Source: a virus. Taken from it: DNA of 64,000 nt. Position 1 is the stretch's first letter, and each line of letters opens with the position of its first letter. Where the stretch lies: positions 1-64,000 of the IMG/VR virus record IMGVR_UViG_3300018890_000001. The stretch is one strand, 5' to 3'. A model generated the notes under the pieces. It made no database searches. It saw nothing but the letters and a program-made list of their open reading frames with translations, and was not told the origin of the DNA. Positions 23,420 through 31,132 of this stretch are shown one piece after another. The translations under genes were made by a program, and so were the position numbers.

Positions 23420-23498
23420 TTGTCGATCACCTCTTTGTTAGACACTCATAGTTTGCTAAAATAAGACCGATCACCCACCAATCGTAAAGGAGCTTTCT

Positions 23499-23747
23499 AT
23501 GTCAGTAGATGCAGGTACAGTACCAGAACTCGCACACCATCGACTCGATACGTCGGGAACACTGATGACCGTCGAGGCGGGTTCAAGCTATGACGAGCTA
23601 CGAGAGAAGCTCATATCTGGTGAGGTGAAACTCAATTTTAGTTATCTGCCACCACGACCGATCGAACTAAAGAATCTCAATATCGGTCCAGCAGCGCGCC
23701 CGTTAGTCGATCCGAACAAGACACCAGAGCGTATAATTTATTTGTGA
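23499..23747 (+). CDS. Hypothetical small protein
   Basis: An 82-residue protein with a good AAAGGAG ribosome site. No recognised family; Pro-rich C-terminus. Terminator directly after. Confidence 0.55.
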   Translation: MSVDAGTVPELAHHRLDTSGTLMTVEAGSSYDELREKLISGEVKLNFSYLPPRPIELKNLNIGPAARPLVDPNKTPERIIYL

Positions 23748-23760
23748 ATCAGTTTTAACA

Positions 23761-23806
23761 AAAAAAGGGGGTGATCGGATTAAACTCCGATCACCCCCTT
23801 TTTTTT
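23761..23806 (+). terminator. Terminator with GATCG-like core
   Basis: GGGGGTGATCGGA / TCCGATCACCCCC with flanking A6 and T8. Confidence 0.92.
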
Positions 23807-23810
23807 ATCA

Positions 23811-23852
23811 TTGACGATTTATACGTTTGTTGTTATACTAAATCATGTAGTT
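23811..23852 (+). promoter_or_regulatory. Promoter of the shared GTAGTC class
   Basis: TTGACG (23811), 17 nt, TATACT (23834), 7 nt, GTAGTT (23847). It directly follows the previous terminator. Confidence 0.72.
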
Positions 23853-23871
23853 GATTTAGTTTGGTGATTTC

Positions 23872-24141
23872 ATGTGTAATGAGATAGAAAGGACAACATT
23901 AGTCACACTCACGAACTTCCGCTTTCGACCAGTTGATGTTAGATGGGTGGAATTAGAGGTTCAAGCACCATTTTCTAAGAAACGGCAAACAAAATTACAA
24001 TTACGTGATGGTAAGCTGTTTGTGTGTGAAAGTGATGCCCCAGGTTATAGTGAAGACGTAGCCACTATAAGATTTACGACCGATCCAGATAATTGGATTC
24101 GTGGCGAACGTAACCTGAAGGTCGCTGAAGAAGAAGTGTAA
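23872..24141 (+). CDS. Hypothetical small protein
   Basis: An 89-residue protein with a beta-rich central stretch (VELEVQAPFSKKRQTKLQL) and acidic end. No recognised family. Confidence 0.55.
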   Translation: MCNEIERTTLVTLTNFRFRPVDVRWVELEVQAPFSKKRQTKLQLRDGKLFVCESDAPGYSEDVATIRFTTDPDNWIRGERNLKVAEEEV

Positions 24142-24151
24142 TTTCTGGTAT

Positions 24152-24197
24152 AAAAAGAGTGGGTGATCGAAGTTAATCGATCGCCCGCTCTTTTTTT
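24152..24197 (+). terminator. Terminator with GATCG core
   Basis: AAAAAGAGTGGGTGATCGA / TCGATCGCCCGCTCTTTTT. Confidence 0.9.
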
Positions 24198-24215
24198 AGC
24201 ATCCGTGAGTAGGTA

Positions 24216-24464
24216 TTATTCCTTTCCTGTGTTGCCTAATTTAGTTTTGACTAACGATTGAACTCTTTGTGTTATCGTCGCTCGAATTGTATTCGCGATA
24301 GATGCCGTCTCTAATAGGGTTTTCCCATCCGTGCTTAACCCTACTTTTATCTTATGTTTTAATTCGCCATATTCACGTTCTAATTCGCAAAGCTTTGCTA
24401 AGAGCTTCACAAAAGTGGTTTTCTTGTCTTTCAGTAAATCTTTTGCTTCTTCAATGTAGCTCAT
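24216..24464 (-). CDS. Hypothetical helical protein
   Basis: An 82-residue protein with a Lys/Glu-rich coiled-coil-like first half (MSYIEEAKDLLKDKKTTFVK, then LCELEREYGELKHK). No family recognised. Confidence 0.5.
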   Translation of the reverse strand: MSYIEEAKDLLKDKKTTFVKLLAKLCELEREYGELKHKIKVGLSTDGKTLLETASIANTIRATITQRVQSLVKTKLGNTGKE

Positions 24465-24513
24465 TGCATTACTTGTGTGAGATTAAAGCTCAACACCTAA
24501 TAAATATAGTATC

Positions 24514-24559
24514 AAAAAAGAGTGGGCGATCGACTGACTTCGATCGCCCACTCTTTTTT
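24514..24559. terminator. Terminator with GATCG core
   Basis: AAAAAAGAGTGGGCGATCGA / TCGATCGCCCACTCTTTTTT; it overlaps the stop of the minus-strand gene at 24558. Confidence 0.9.
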
Positions 24560-24941
24560 ATTTCTCTGATTCCCGCCCGAGGAACTTGACTTCGTAGTCG
24601 TAGATTATTGAGCGCCAACCTTCAATTTCGTATTCAATTGCCCACGATATGCCGTCGATTATTTGCCAATAGCCCAAGTAATGCCCAGGAATGTTTATTT
24701 CTTTTTCAACCTCTTCTACAGCCTGTTTAGTGTACGGATAAATTGCAAACGTTTTTTCCCAGGCTGTTTGTGGATTGTTGCGTAGGTCTTTTGCGCTTTC
24801 ACAAAGTGGAATATCATTAACCGCTTTATTCTCAAAAATATTAGCGGAGTAAAGCTTCTCTGCCAAAAGTGCTTGTTCGTAAAGCCTAAGAGCGCCCGCA
24901 TGAACGTGTGGTACTGACTGTGTATCTTTTTGCAATCGCAT
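24558..24941 (-). CDS. Hypothetical protein
   Basis: A 127-residue protein, acidic and aromatic (GHYLGYWQIIDGISWAIEYE). No recognised family. Divergent from the exonuclease gene at 25022. Confidence 0.52.
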   Translation of the reverse strand: MRLQKDTQSVPHVHAGALRLYEQALLAEKLYSANIFENKAVNDIPLCESAKDLRNNPQTAWEKTFAIYPYTKQAVEEVEKEINIPGHYLGYWQIIDGISWAIEYEIEGWRSIIYDYEVKFLGRESEK

Positions 24942-24968
24942 ATCCAGTGACTCTAATTTTTAATAGAT

Positions 24969-24997
24969 TTTACCATAAATACATATTCGTGTATAAT
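24969..24997 (+). promoter_or_regulatory. Promoter of the exonuclease gene
   Basis: TTTACC (24969), 17 nt, TATAAT (24992); followed 6 nt later by GTCCTA, only a partial match to the GTAGTC class. Confidence 0.55.
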
Positions 24998-25021
24998 GGT
25001 ATTGTCCTAATATGGCTGTTG

Positions 25022-25540
25022 ATGGTTGTGATATATTTTATAGACACGGAATTCATTGAGCCAGTTGAACCAGGCGAAATTGATTTGATCTCGATCGCCC
25101 TCGTTGACAAAAATGGACGTGAGTATTATGCAATCAGTAACGAGTTCGATCCAAGCAAAGCTAACGAATTTGTGAAGGAGAATGTGTTACCAAAACTTGA
25201 CGATTCAAGCACTTGGAAGTCGCGGGCAGTCATCAAGCAGGAACTGTTGGATTTCGTGGTTGGAGATGGCGAGGGGATCGAATTTTGGGGTGAATATTCA
25301 GCTTATGACTGGGTGGTTTTCTGTCGGATATTCGGAAGTATGGTTGACCTGCCACCTGGGTATCCTTATTACTGCAATGACTTAATTCAGTGGATGAAAC
25401 AGTTGGGATTGGGGCAAATTCCAGTTCCGATAGAGTCGACAGAGGTGCACAACGCTTTATTCGATGCTCGCTGGAATAAGAAAGCTTATGCTTTTCTCGA
25501 ACAGAAACAGTCCGAAATTCTTCGAGGTTCCGGACTTTGA
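25022..25540 (+). CDS. DEDD-family 3'-5' exoribonuclease (Rv2179c-like)
   Basis: 172 residues from MVVIYFIDTEFIEP; the frame is open further upstream but includes the promoter. Conserved acidic motifs: DTEF (Exo I), SAYDWVV (Exo II, Asp after Tyr), and HNALFDARW (Exo III, His and Asp). Spacing and the DLISIALVDKNGREYY strand fit the RNase T-like family of small 3'-exoribonucleases annotated as DUF5051. Likely trims or degrades RNA during infection. The stop overlaps the next start (TGATG). Confidence 0.75.
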   Translation: MVVIYFIDTEFIEPVEPGEIDLISIALVDKNGREYYAISNEFDPSKANEFVKENVLPKLDDSSTWKSRAVIKQELLDFVVGDGEGIEFWGEYSAYDWVVFCRIFGSMVDLPPGYPYYCNDLIQWMKQLGLGQIPVPIESTEVHNALFDARWNKKAYAFLEQKQSEILRGSGL

Positions 25541-25881
25541 TGACGTTTCTACCTCAAGACACGGAACTGGGGACGATCGCCTTGATCGAGATTTACATTT
25601 ATTACGATCGCCCGTGTTTCTTCTCGTGTCTCAACGCGGAGGGGAAATATTTCCTAGCACTTTGGATTGACGAGACTTTGAAATCCGATCGCTGGCTGTA
25701 TGCGCCTGTCGCTAAAGCTGTGTTAAATAACATTCAAGCGCCTGACTTTAATTTTAGAAGCGCGTTTCAGGATGCTGCGGGCGATCGTGTTTTTGATGTT
25801 GAAGTTTTCAATGATGGGCGATCGTCTAATGTAACCATACTAAACTGTTCTGAATTGTTAGATGAATTATTACCGATTTAA
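25540..25881 (+). CDS. Hypothetical protein, DUF6575-like
   Basis: A 113-residue protein. ALIEIYIYYDRPCFFSCLN, then YFLALWIDE, then RWLYAPVAKAVL resemble a domain found in cyanobacteria with the pattern YYD-x-P-x-F followed by W-L-Y-x-P-V, which I believe is annotated DUF6575. Function unknown. Translationally coupled to the exonuclease. Confidence 0.55.
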   Translation: MTFLPQDTELGTIALIEIYIYYDRPCFFSCLNAEGKYFLALWIDETLKSDRWLYAPVAKAVLNNIQAPDFNFRSAFQDAAGDRVFDVEVFNDGRSSNVTILNCSELLDELLPI

Positions 25882-25943
25882 TTGTCTCCGTAGAACAGGT
25901 GTGTTATGATTTGTTCATCCAATCAAAATGTAGTAGGTTGATT

Positions 25944-26300
25944 ATGCTTTATGGTGCGCTTATAGGGTGGGACGCAGAGGTTCCCTTTATACATTACTCT
26001 GCTCAAGATGCAACAACGGAAAGAGTTGTTTTCGGACAGCATGACGATCAGTTGAAATATACCTATGATGATCGATTAATGCAGTGGAATTATAAAAAAT
26101 GGAAATCTAGTAGAGAGTCTGTAGAACTACCTGCGGGAACCCCACGGTATTGGCAAGAGGTTTTACGAAAATTCTGGGACGATCCTGAATTGGAATTAGG
26201 TTGTATTATTACAGCCGTCAATCAAAGTAATGGGTTTCAATATCTAATCTTTGGTTGCAAAATCTCTGAAAAACCAACGCAAGCAGTCAGTAACCCATAA
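25944..26300 (+). CDS. Hypothetical protein
   Basis: 118 residues from MLYGALIGWDAEVPF. GTAGTAGG lies just before the start, but no good -10 box sits 6 nt upstream of it. No recognised family. Its stop codon lies inside a long palindromic terminator shared with the convergent gene. Confidence 0.52.
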   Translation: MLYGALIGWDAEVPFIHYSAQDATTERVVFGQHDDQLKYTYDDRLMQWNYKKWKSSRESVELPAGTPRYWQEVLRKFWDDPELELGCIITAVNQSNGFQYLIFGCKISEKPTQAVSNP

Positions 26301-26347
26301 AAATATGAGGTGATCTCAATACTGAGATCACCTCATATTTTTATGGG
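26294..26347. terminator. Long palindromic terminator containing the stop codon of the plus-strand gene
   Basis: CCCATAAAAATATGAGGTGA and its complement form a stem of about 26 bp between the convergent genes at 25944 and 26348. Confidence 0.9.
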
Positions 26348-26773
26348 TTATTCTAGGCAATCGTCGCCTGTAGGGATTTCATCGTCACAGCTAAAGCCGT
26401 TAAAATTCAATAGCTCGTTTCCGTTAAAGGTGACGCTTGTGACTTCAAGCGTGTCGTTTAGTGACGTTAGATCGCGCAGGTATTGAATCGCACGACCGTA
26501 AACGTCGGCATCTGTCCAAAACGCTTTAACGTGATCGCGTCCTTCGCGACCTGCGTTCTGGATGACACCGAACGGTTTCCCTTCAAACCAAACACTCGCG
26601 AGCTGCCAGTATCGACGGTGATCGAAATTAATCCTCCTGACGATTCTTGTTTCTATTTTTGTGTTTTCAAGATCGCAATCAAAATATTCCCCAATGTGTT
26701 GGAGAAAATTGTACAAATGGAGATTTGTTGATTCCGGATTTAGTGTGTAAAGCTGCTGAATGGTAATACGCAT
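26348..26773 (-). CDS. Hypothetical protein
   Basis: A 141-residue acidic protein with a WFEGKPFGVIQNAGREG stretch. No recognised family. TATAAT lies upstream on its strand, but no GTAGTC. Confidence 0.55.
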   Translation of the reverse strand: MRITIQQLYTLNPESTNLHLYNFLQHIGEYFDCDLENTKIETRIVRRINFDHRRYWQLASVWFEGKPFGVIQNAGREGRDHVKAFWTDADVYGRAIQYLRDLTSLNDTLEVTSVTFNGNELLNFNGFSCDDEIPTGDDCLE

Positions 26774-26890
26774 TTGGTTTTATTGTGAACATCATAGATA
26801 TTATACAATTGTATTTACTGTATACCAATATATTTATTGCTACAAGCAAGATAAGATTGTATAATAATTGTACTTTATAAAGTAAAACGA

Positions 26891-27238
26891 ATGATTACTG
26901 CAACAAGTAACGAATGGGGTACGGTTAAAGTGAATGGTCTATGCAACAAAGGTGAGCAATTTGGTGATCCTTGGTTAATAGTCATTGGCAATGGTGGGTA
27001 CACGAGTCTTTGTTTAGTCGTTATTGCTAACGATGCTGATGAAGCGATGGACATCTATGCGGATTCTAACTACGTTCATTTGACACAAATGGCAACACCA
27101 CCACCTCCAGAAGAAGAAGACTGGTATAGCCAGTTAGGTAACTCTGGGGAATGGCACGATTTGTCCTATACGACTAGAAATAGTTGTGTTCGTTGCACTG
27201 TAAATTATTTTGCGAAGGCCGACAGTTTGAGTTCGTAG
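26891..27238 (+). CDS. Hypothetical protein
   Basis: A 115-residue protein. First half is beta-rich with PWLIVIGNGGYTSLCLVVIA; then a Pro/Glu-rich hinge (PPPPEEEDW). No recognised family. TATAAT lies at 26857-26862. Confidence 0.52.
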   Translation: MITATSNEWGTVKVNGLCNKGEQFGDPWLIVIGNGGYTSLCLVVIANDADEAMDIYADSNYVHLTQMATPPPPEEEDWYSQLGNSGEWHDLSYTTRNSCVRCTVNYFAKADSLSS

Positions 27239-27247
27239 ATCAATCAA

Positions 27248-27289
27248 CAAAAAGCCCGACAGACGAAAATCTGTCGGGCTTTTTCATTG
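27248..27289. terminator. Bidirectional terminator
   Basis: AAAAAGCCCGACAGA / TCTGTCGGGCTTTTT between convergent genes. Confidence 0.9.
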
Positions 27290-27294
27290 GTTGA

Positions 27295-27765
27295 TTACGT
27301 TTGCAATCGGTCTAACTCACCGTTTAGCACGGTACCGACAATTTCAGAGCCTTTAAATAGTTCATACTCACCATTTAGCTCTGGTTTGTAATCCTTGATG
27401 TAAGCATCTGGGTATCCGTGGACTTTGTAAGTACGCCGTATTGTTTTCCTTAGTGCGTCATGATCGCCGCGAAGCGGTATCGTTGGTGACTGCGCGTACC
27501 CGATTTGAACTTGTGGCGGTGGCGCGAGCCATACCGTGCATTTGGTTGCCAGTATGAACTCCCAACGTTTTCTAGCAGGCAGTTTAATTCGCAAGAGTAG
27601 CGGATTCCGCCATTGATTTTTAGGTTCCTTGAAAAACGAATCTTCGTAGCGGTCAGTTACGATCGCCCCGGTCTGAGAAATTGCTCGTTCTAACAATTTC
27701 AATCGTCGTTTCGACTGATTTCTTAACTCTGCGTCCCAGTATTCGTAGATAATTTCTGTGTCCAT
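27295..27765 (-). CDS. Hypothetical protein
   Basis: A 156-residue basic protein. Its start overlaps the end of the upstream gene by 43 nt, so they are co-translated. No recognised family. Confidence 0.52.
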   Translation of the reverse strand: MDTEIIYEYWDAELRNQSKRRLKLLERAISQTGAIVTDRYEDSFFKEPKNQWRNPLLLRIKLPARKRWEFILATKCTVWLAPPPQVQIGYAQSPTIPLRGDHDALRKTIRRTYKVHGYPDAYIKDYKPELNGEYELFKGSEIVGTVLNGELDRLQT

Positions 27766-28007
27766 TTTTTGATTGCTAAATTTGTTTGTCCGCCAGCTTC
27801 TTCGTGGTAAATGTCTAGTAAATCAAGTCTTTCCGTAGCATAGAGTTCGTTTAGCTTTGGGTTTTGCTCGACGGTTGCCGCTAGTGCGAGTATTTGTTGC
27901 GTTAGTGTATCCTCTAATTCTTCAATGTCTATGTCTATATCACCACAATTGATTTTACCCAAAGTTATTGCGATAGCTTGCAGGTGAAGGATTATTGTTG
28001 CTTTCAT
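27723..28007 (-). CDS. Hypothetical acidic helical protein
   Basis: 94 residues from MKATIILHLQAIAITL; the frame is open 4 codons further. Acidic repeat DIDIDIEELED in the middle. No recognised family. Confidence 0.5.
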   Translation of the reverse strand: MKATIILHLQAIAITLGKINCGDIDIDIEELEDTLTQQILALAATVEQNPKLNELYATERLDLLDIYHEEAGGQTNLAIKKWTQKLSTNTGTQS

Positions 28008-28082
28008 GATAATGATCATCGATTATATTACCAACCAGTATACAATATAAAGTACACTGTTGTAATAGAATAAGGAGTTTAT

Positions 28083-28427
28083 ATGGCTAGTTATTCGGAC
28101 GCTGAATACGATGAATGGTATGACAAACTAATGGGTGCAAGAAACACTGACGTTTTGGTATCTTTAGATCGCGATTTACGAAAAATCACGATTTATTTAG
28201 CTTGTGCAGACTACAAGCGAGATTGTTTGTTGGATGCGATAAGTGATTTTGATAGCGCTAGTCTGGTGGGATTGCATTTTGAGAGAGAAACTGGCAGCCC
28301 AGATACTTACGTCATTGAAGTTAACGGAGCGTGGAATATTGATAAAATTTGCTTGCAGTTGATAGAAAGAATCAAACTGGAGGGTGTCGGTATTGATGTG
28401 CAGGTTCAGGATACTTCACTGTCCTAG
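28083..28427 (+). CDS. Hypothetical protein
   Basis: A 114-residue acidic protein with AAGGAG ribosome site 6 nt before ATG. Alternating beta strands and helices (SLDRDLRKITIYLACADYK). No recognised family. Confidence 0.55.
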   Translation: MASYSDAEYDEWYDKLMGARNTDVLVSLDRDLRKITIYLACADYKRDCLLDAISDFDSASLVGLHFERETGSPDTYVIEVNGAWNIDKICLQLIERIKLEGVGIDVQVQDTSLS

Positions 28428-28429
28428 CG

Positions 28430-28525
28430 CTAATACCCGTATTCTTCCAGCCAGCGATACAGATTGTCTAAATCTTTGTCGCTGGGTACCCCACGCTGAG
28501 CCAGAAAACGAGTGGAGTTAGTAAC
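28430..28525 (-). pseudogene. C-terminal gene fragment
   Basis: A start-less frame of about 30 codons reads RFLAQRGVPSDKDLDNLYRW and ends WLEEYGY-stop. It looks like the preserved C-terminus of a lost gene; an in-frame TAA precedes it. Confidence 0.4.
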
Positions 28526-28534
28526 GGTTTAACT

Positions 28535-28657
28535 TCAGAAAAGGCGGCACCTTGGATTTTGCCAAATAATCAAGGGTATCCAAACGATGACGATCGATAC
28601 GCCTAGCGAAAGGCAACTGGCTAGCAAGCAATCAGATGCAAATGAATTAATTGTCAT
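28535..28657 (-). CDS. Small single-helix membrane protein
   Basis: 40 residues from MTINSFASDC; GGAG lies 9 nt before this ATG. One strong transmembrane helix (LGVSIVIVWIPLIIW) with a short basic tail. A further ATG at 28681 is in frame. No recognised family. Confidence 0.45.
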   Translation of the reverse strand: MTINSFASDCLLASCLSLGVSIVIVWIPLIIWQNPRCRLF

Positions 28658-28718
28658 TTCGGCAACTCCATTTCTGTCCATTCTGCAATTCTACGCTCGA
28701 AGCAACTGATTTCTTGAA

Positions 28719-28760
28719 TAAAAAGAGGGTGATCGGTTAATTCCGATCGCCCTCTTTTTA
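28719..28760. terminator. Terminator with GATCG core
   Basis: AAAAAGAGGGTGATCGG / CCGATCGCCCTCTTTTT, overlapping the stop of the gene at 28758. It ends the RNR-cluster transcript. Confidence 0.9.
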
Positions 28761-29129
28761 TTCAACTGCCACCAGGGAACTTTCTCGTTCGCGATGTCTC
28801 CTGATTATTTTTGCGAACAATTTTTCAGCGGTGGTAATTGCTGAAAGTTTGAGCAAATTACGGGCAACGTATCTATCTTGTTCGGACAACTTGTACCGAC
28901 GGTCGATCGCCGCCAGTTCAGCTATCCGGGCTTCGTAGTTCGTGCAGTTATGGCGCAAGTGAGCTTTCACCATTTCTTCGGTTACTTTTTCTACTGGGAT
29001 TTTCCAGTATACCGCTGTCGATTGCACGAAATCCGCGAGTTCGGGTGTGCGACGCACCGTAGGATAAATGCGTACTTTTGATGCCCATTCAACTGCCAGC
29101 GTCGTTTTTTCTCGCCAGGTTTTGCCCAT
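28758..29129 (-). CDS. Hypothetical basic helical protein
   Basis: A 123-residue protein, strongly helical, Arg/Glu-rich. Last gene of the minus-strand RNR cluster, 2 nt after the preceding gene. No recognised family. Confidence 0.55.
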   Translation of the reverse strand: MGKTWREKTTLAVEWASKVRIYPTVRRTPELADFVQSTAVYWKIPVEKVTEEMVKAHLRHNCTNYEARIAELAAIDRRYKLSEQDRYVARNLLKLSAITTAEKLFAKIIRRHRERESSLVAVE

Positions 29130-29131
29130 AG

Positions 29132-29341
29132 CTACGCCACCAATCCCTTCCTTTTTGGTGTTTTCCTCCGCTGCCCCTTCCCTTGTCGGGTATGCGTTGC
29201 TGGAACTTTTACAGGTTGCTCTGCTGTGACTTTACCCGATTCGTCTTTTACAGCAACACTGGCAATTAAGCGCAGTACGCGAGAAACTTCTGCGGGCGAT
29301 CGGTAGTCGAGCACTTGATATTTATTCGGTTTCGGTTTCAT
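29132..29341 (-). CDS. Hypothetical basic protein
   Basis: 69 residues from MKPKPNKYQVLDYR, chosen for GGAGG 6 nt upstream. Very basic C-terminus (RQGKGQRRKTPKRKG), suggesting nucleic-acid binding. Overlaps the upstream gene end by 20 nt. Confidence 0.55.
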   Translation of the reverse strand: MKPKPNKYQVLDYRSPAEVSRVLRLIASVAVKDESGKVTAEQPVKVPATHTRQGKGQRRKTPKRKGLVA

Positions 29342-29720
29342 TGTGTTTCCTCCATTCTTCGTATTGAACCTTGATTTTCTCGGAATACTTGGCAAACAAA
29401 CGTGAATCTCGCTGTGTCCATTCAAATTCATTTCCGGTAATAAGCCCCTTTAGTAAATAAGAAGGGTACTTGCCAAGTTCTGGAATCGTACAGTTTGTGC
29501 GCCCTTGATAAAGGTGGGGATGTGCAATACCGTTTTCGTCAACATAATCGCGATCGATGCGACGGATTACTTTTCCAATTATTTCACCAGAGGTGCTATG
29601 GCGCACAATATCTCCTGGTTGGTACAGATACTGAGGGTCTGGTTCTGGTAGGGGCATATCGGCTTGACATCCCCACATCTTGCATTCTCGTGTACCACAC
29701 GTTCGTTTGCAGTCTTTCAT
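29322..29720 (-). CDS. Hypothetical Cys-rich protein downstream of RNR
   Basis: 132 residues from MKDCKRTCGTRECKMWGC; five Cys in the first 18 residues suggest a metal or redox site. PGDIVRHSTSGEIIGKVIRR looks like a small barrel. It overlaps the RNR stop by 4 nt (ATGA-type), so it is coupled to RNR and may serve it. Confidence 0.55.
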   Translation of the reverse strand: MKDCKRTCGTRECKMWGCQADMPLPEPDPQYLYQPGDIVRHSTSGEIIGKVIRRIDRDYVDENGIAHPHLYQGRTNCTIPELGKYPSYLLKGLITGNEFEWTQRDSRLFAKYSEKIKVQYEEWRKHNETETE

Positions 29721-30883
29721 GTTTGTGGTTCCGACAATGGTATCAAGCACTTGTCGGAATCGCAAGCTGCTGGTCCTTCGACTTCCTCTGGCGAAGTGTA
29801 CCTAGAAAGTGCTTTGTAGAAATCGTCGCAGGTGCGTCGAGCTTCTACTTCTTGGCAGAGACAGTCATAAGTTTCTCGGGTGATCGGTTGAAAAGGCATT
29901 CGGGGGAACGTTTCATATTCATCGAAGCGGGCGAGGATCGCTGCTGATACGTAACCTTCGTCATTTTGGATTGCATCAAAAATAGCTTTCGCTAAATCGG
30001 CAACTTCATGTTCTCGCACCTCAATTGTCGCTGAAGTGTTGTGGGTGGTGTAGTTTTTCTGCACATTCAGGTAGTAGTCAAGTTGGGCGGTTGCTGAAAA
30101 TTGACTAATATCGATTTTTTCTACACCAGGTAAGTTGGCCCAGCTCACGGCAGTCGGAATTTCAATCAACCATTCAGTGCAGCGCTCATCAAACGGATCG
30201 TCGAGCAATTGTCCGTTTTCGTCTTTGTCGGATTGTGCCGGTACGACCGTATATCCGTACTCGATCGCAGCAAGGGCGATCGGATTGTTTTTGCCGATCG
30301 TAATCCTGCGAATAAACCACTGTGCTTTTGGCGGATGCCAACCTGGAGACGCACCTGTCAGCAAAGCTTTGCTGCCCGAGGGCTGGATCGTATTACATCG
30401 ATTCGGACACTTCAACCCATGTTGATCGCAATAATCTCGCACCGTAGTTTCGACTGTTTTTCGCCAGCGCACTAAGTAAGCCGTTTCGATATCTCGATAC
30501 AGCGTCCCAAAATTCCAACCAGATTCGTCAACGAGTTCATAATTGTCAACATAAATGTCGAGTAATTGGGAGATTTTTTGAACATTTTGCTCAACTATTG
30601 GTTGTGGATAAAAGTCTGGGCGACCATCAGCAAACCATTGCAACCATTTAGCTCCTAGTGCATTGACACAGAAATCAAACCAGCCAGTAAAGGAAACTCC
30701 GACAATCGGATCGAGATCGCGACTGTACTGATATAGTGGCTCTGCAAATTGGTGTTGAAGCAAAGTCGAAACGAGTAAGCCGCCAGCGTAAAAAGCAGTA
30801 TCCTGTTCTTCTAAATTGAATGGATCAAGTTGGTTAAGGTGTACCTCAGAGAGATTACATAAAAAATTTGAGCCGATAATTTC
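29717..30883 (-). CDS. nrdJ: Class II ribonucleotide reductase, exon 2
   Basis: The C-terminal 388 residues of an adenosylcobalamin-dependent ribonucleoside-triphosphate reductase of the Lactobacillus leichmannii monomeric type. It starts E-I-I-G-S-N-F-L-C, where Glu and Cys correspond to E410 and C419 of that enzyme, includes NTIQPSGSKALLTG, and ends with the CDSDKC redox pair (C731/C736 equivalents). The frame seems to start at a TTG formed by the last intron bases, but the true protein is made by joining to exon 1. Joined length is 788 residues, close to the 739 of the model enzyme. Supplies dNTPs for replication without oxygen dependence. Confidence 0.92.
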   Translation of the reverse strand, partial: EIIGSNFLCNLSEVHLNQLDPFNLEEQDTAFYAGGLLVSTLLQHQFAEPLYQYSRDLDPIVGVSFTGWFDFCVNALGAKWLQWFADGRPDFYPQPIVEQNVQKISQLLDIYVDNYELVDESGWNFGTLYRDIETAYLVRWRKTVETTVRDYCDQHGLKCPNRCNTIQPSGSKALLTGASPGWHPPKAQWFIRRITIGKNNPIALAAIEYGYTVVPAQSDKDENGQLLDDPFDERCTEWLIEIPTAVSWANLPGVEKIDISQFSATAQLDYYLNVQKNYTTHNTSATIEVREHEVADLAKAIFDAIQNDEGYVSAAILARFDEYETFPRMPFQPITRETYDCLCQEVEARRTCDDFYKALSRYTSPEEVEGPAACDSDKCLIPLSEPQT

Positions 30884-31132
30884 CAATTTGTTATCCCAAG
30901 GGCTTTTTATCCTTTGGTTCTACAGATTTAAGTTTTCTGTAGGTCGGCGTACTTTTTGTATGTATATTCTTGTTACATACCTCCGCACTCTTGCCAATTT
31001 TATATTCTCTTTCGAGGTTCAATTGGTACGCTCTACGGTGTCATGAGTTTTTTGGCTCTCGTGATTACCTCGGAATTGGCGTTTCAGCTTTCTCCGATTT
31101 TGCGAAGTTTTTAACGTGAGGCAAAATTATCT
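30884..31132 (-). ncRNA. Group I intron in the ribonucleotide reductase gene, 249 nt
   Basis: Exon 1 ends CGTGTGGU and the intron starts AGATAATTTTG. The exon end pairs with the internal guide GCCTCACG to form P1, with a U.G pair exactly at the 5' splice site (one internal mismatch). The intron ends in G, and the 3' exon GAAATTATC pairs with GATAATTTT in the intron to form P10. These are the defining group I features. Splicing restores N-P-C-G-E across the junction in frame. The intron holds no reading frame and is near the minimum size for this class. I could not lay out the P4-P8 core with certainty by eye. Confidence 0.82.

Noticed and set aside
30884-31132. Intein or two separate RNR genes instead of an intron
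   Set aside because: The insert has stop codons in frame and no intein motifs, and the flanks join exactly to one enzyme with group I splice-site pairings.
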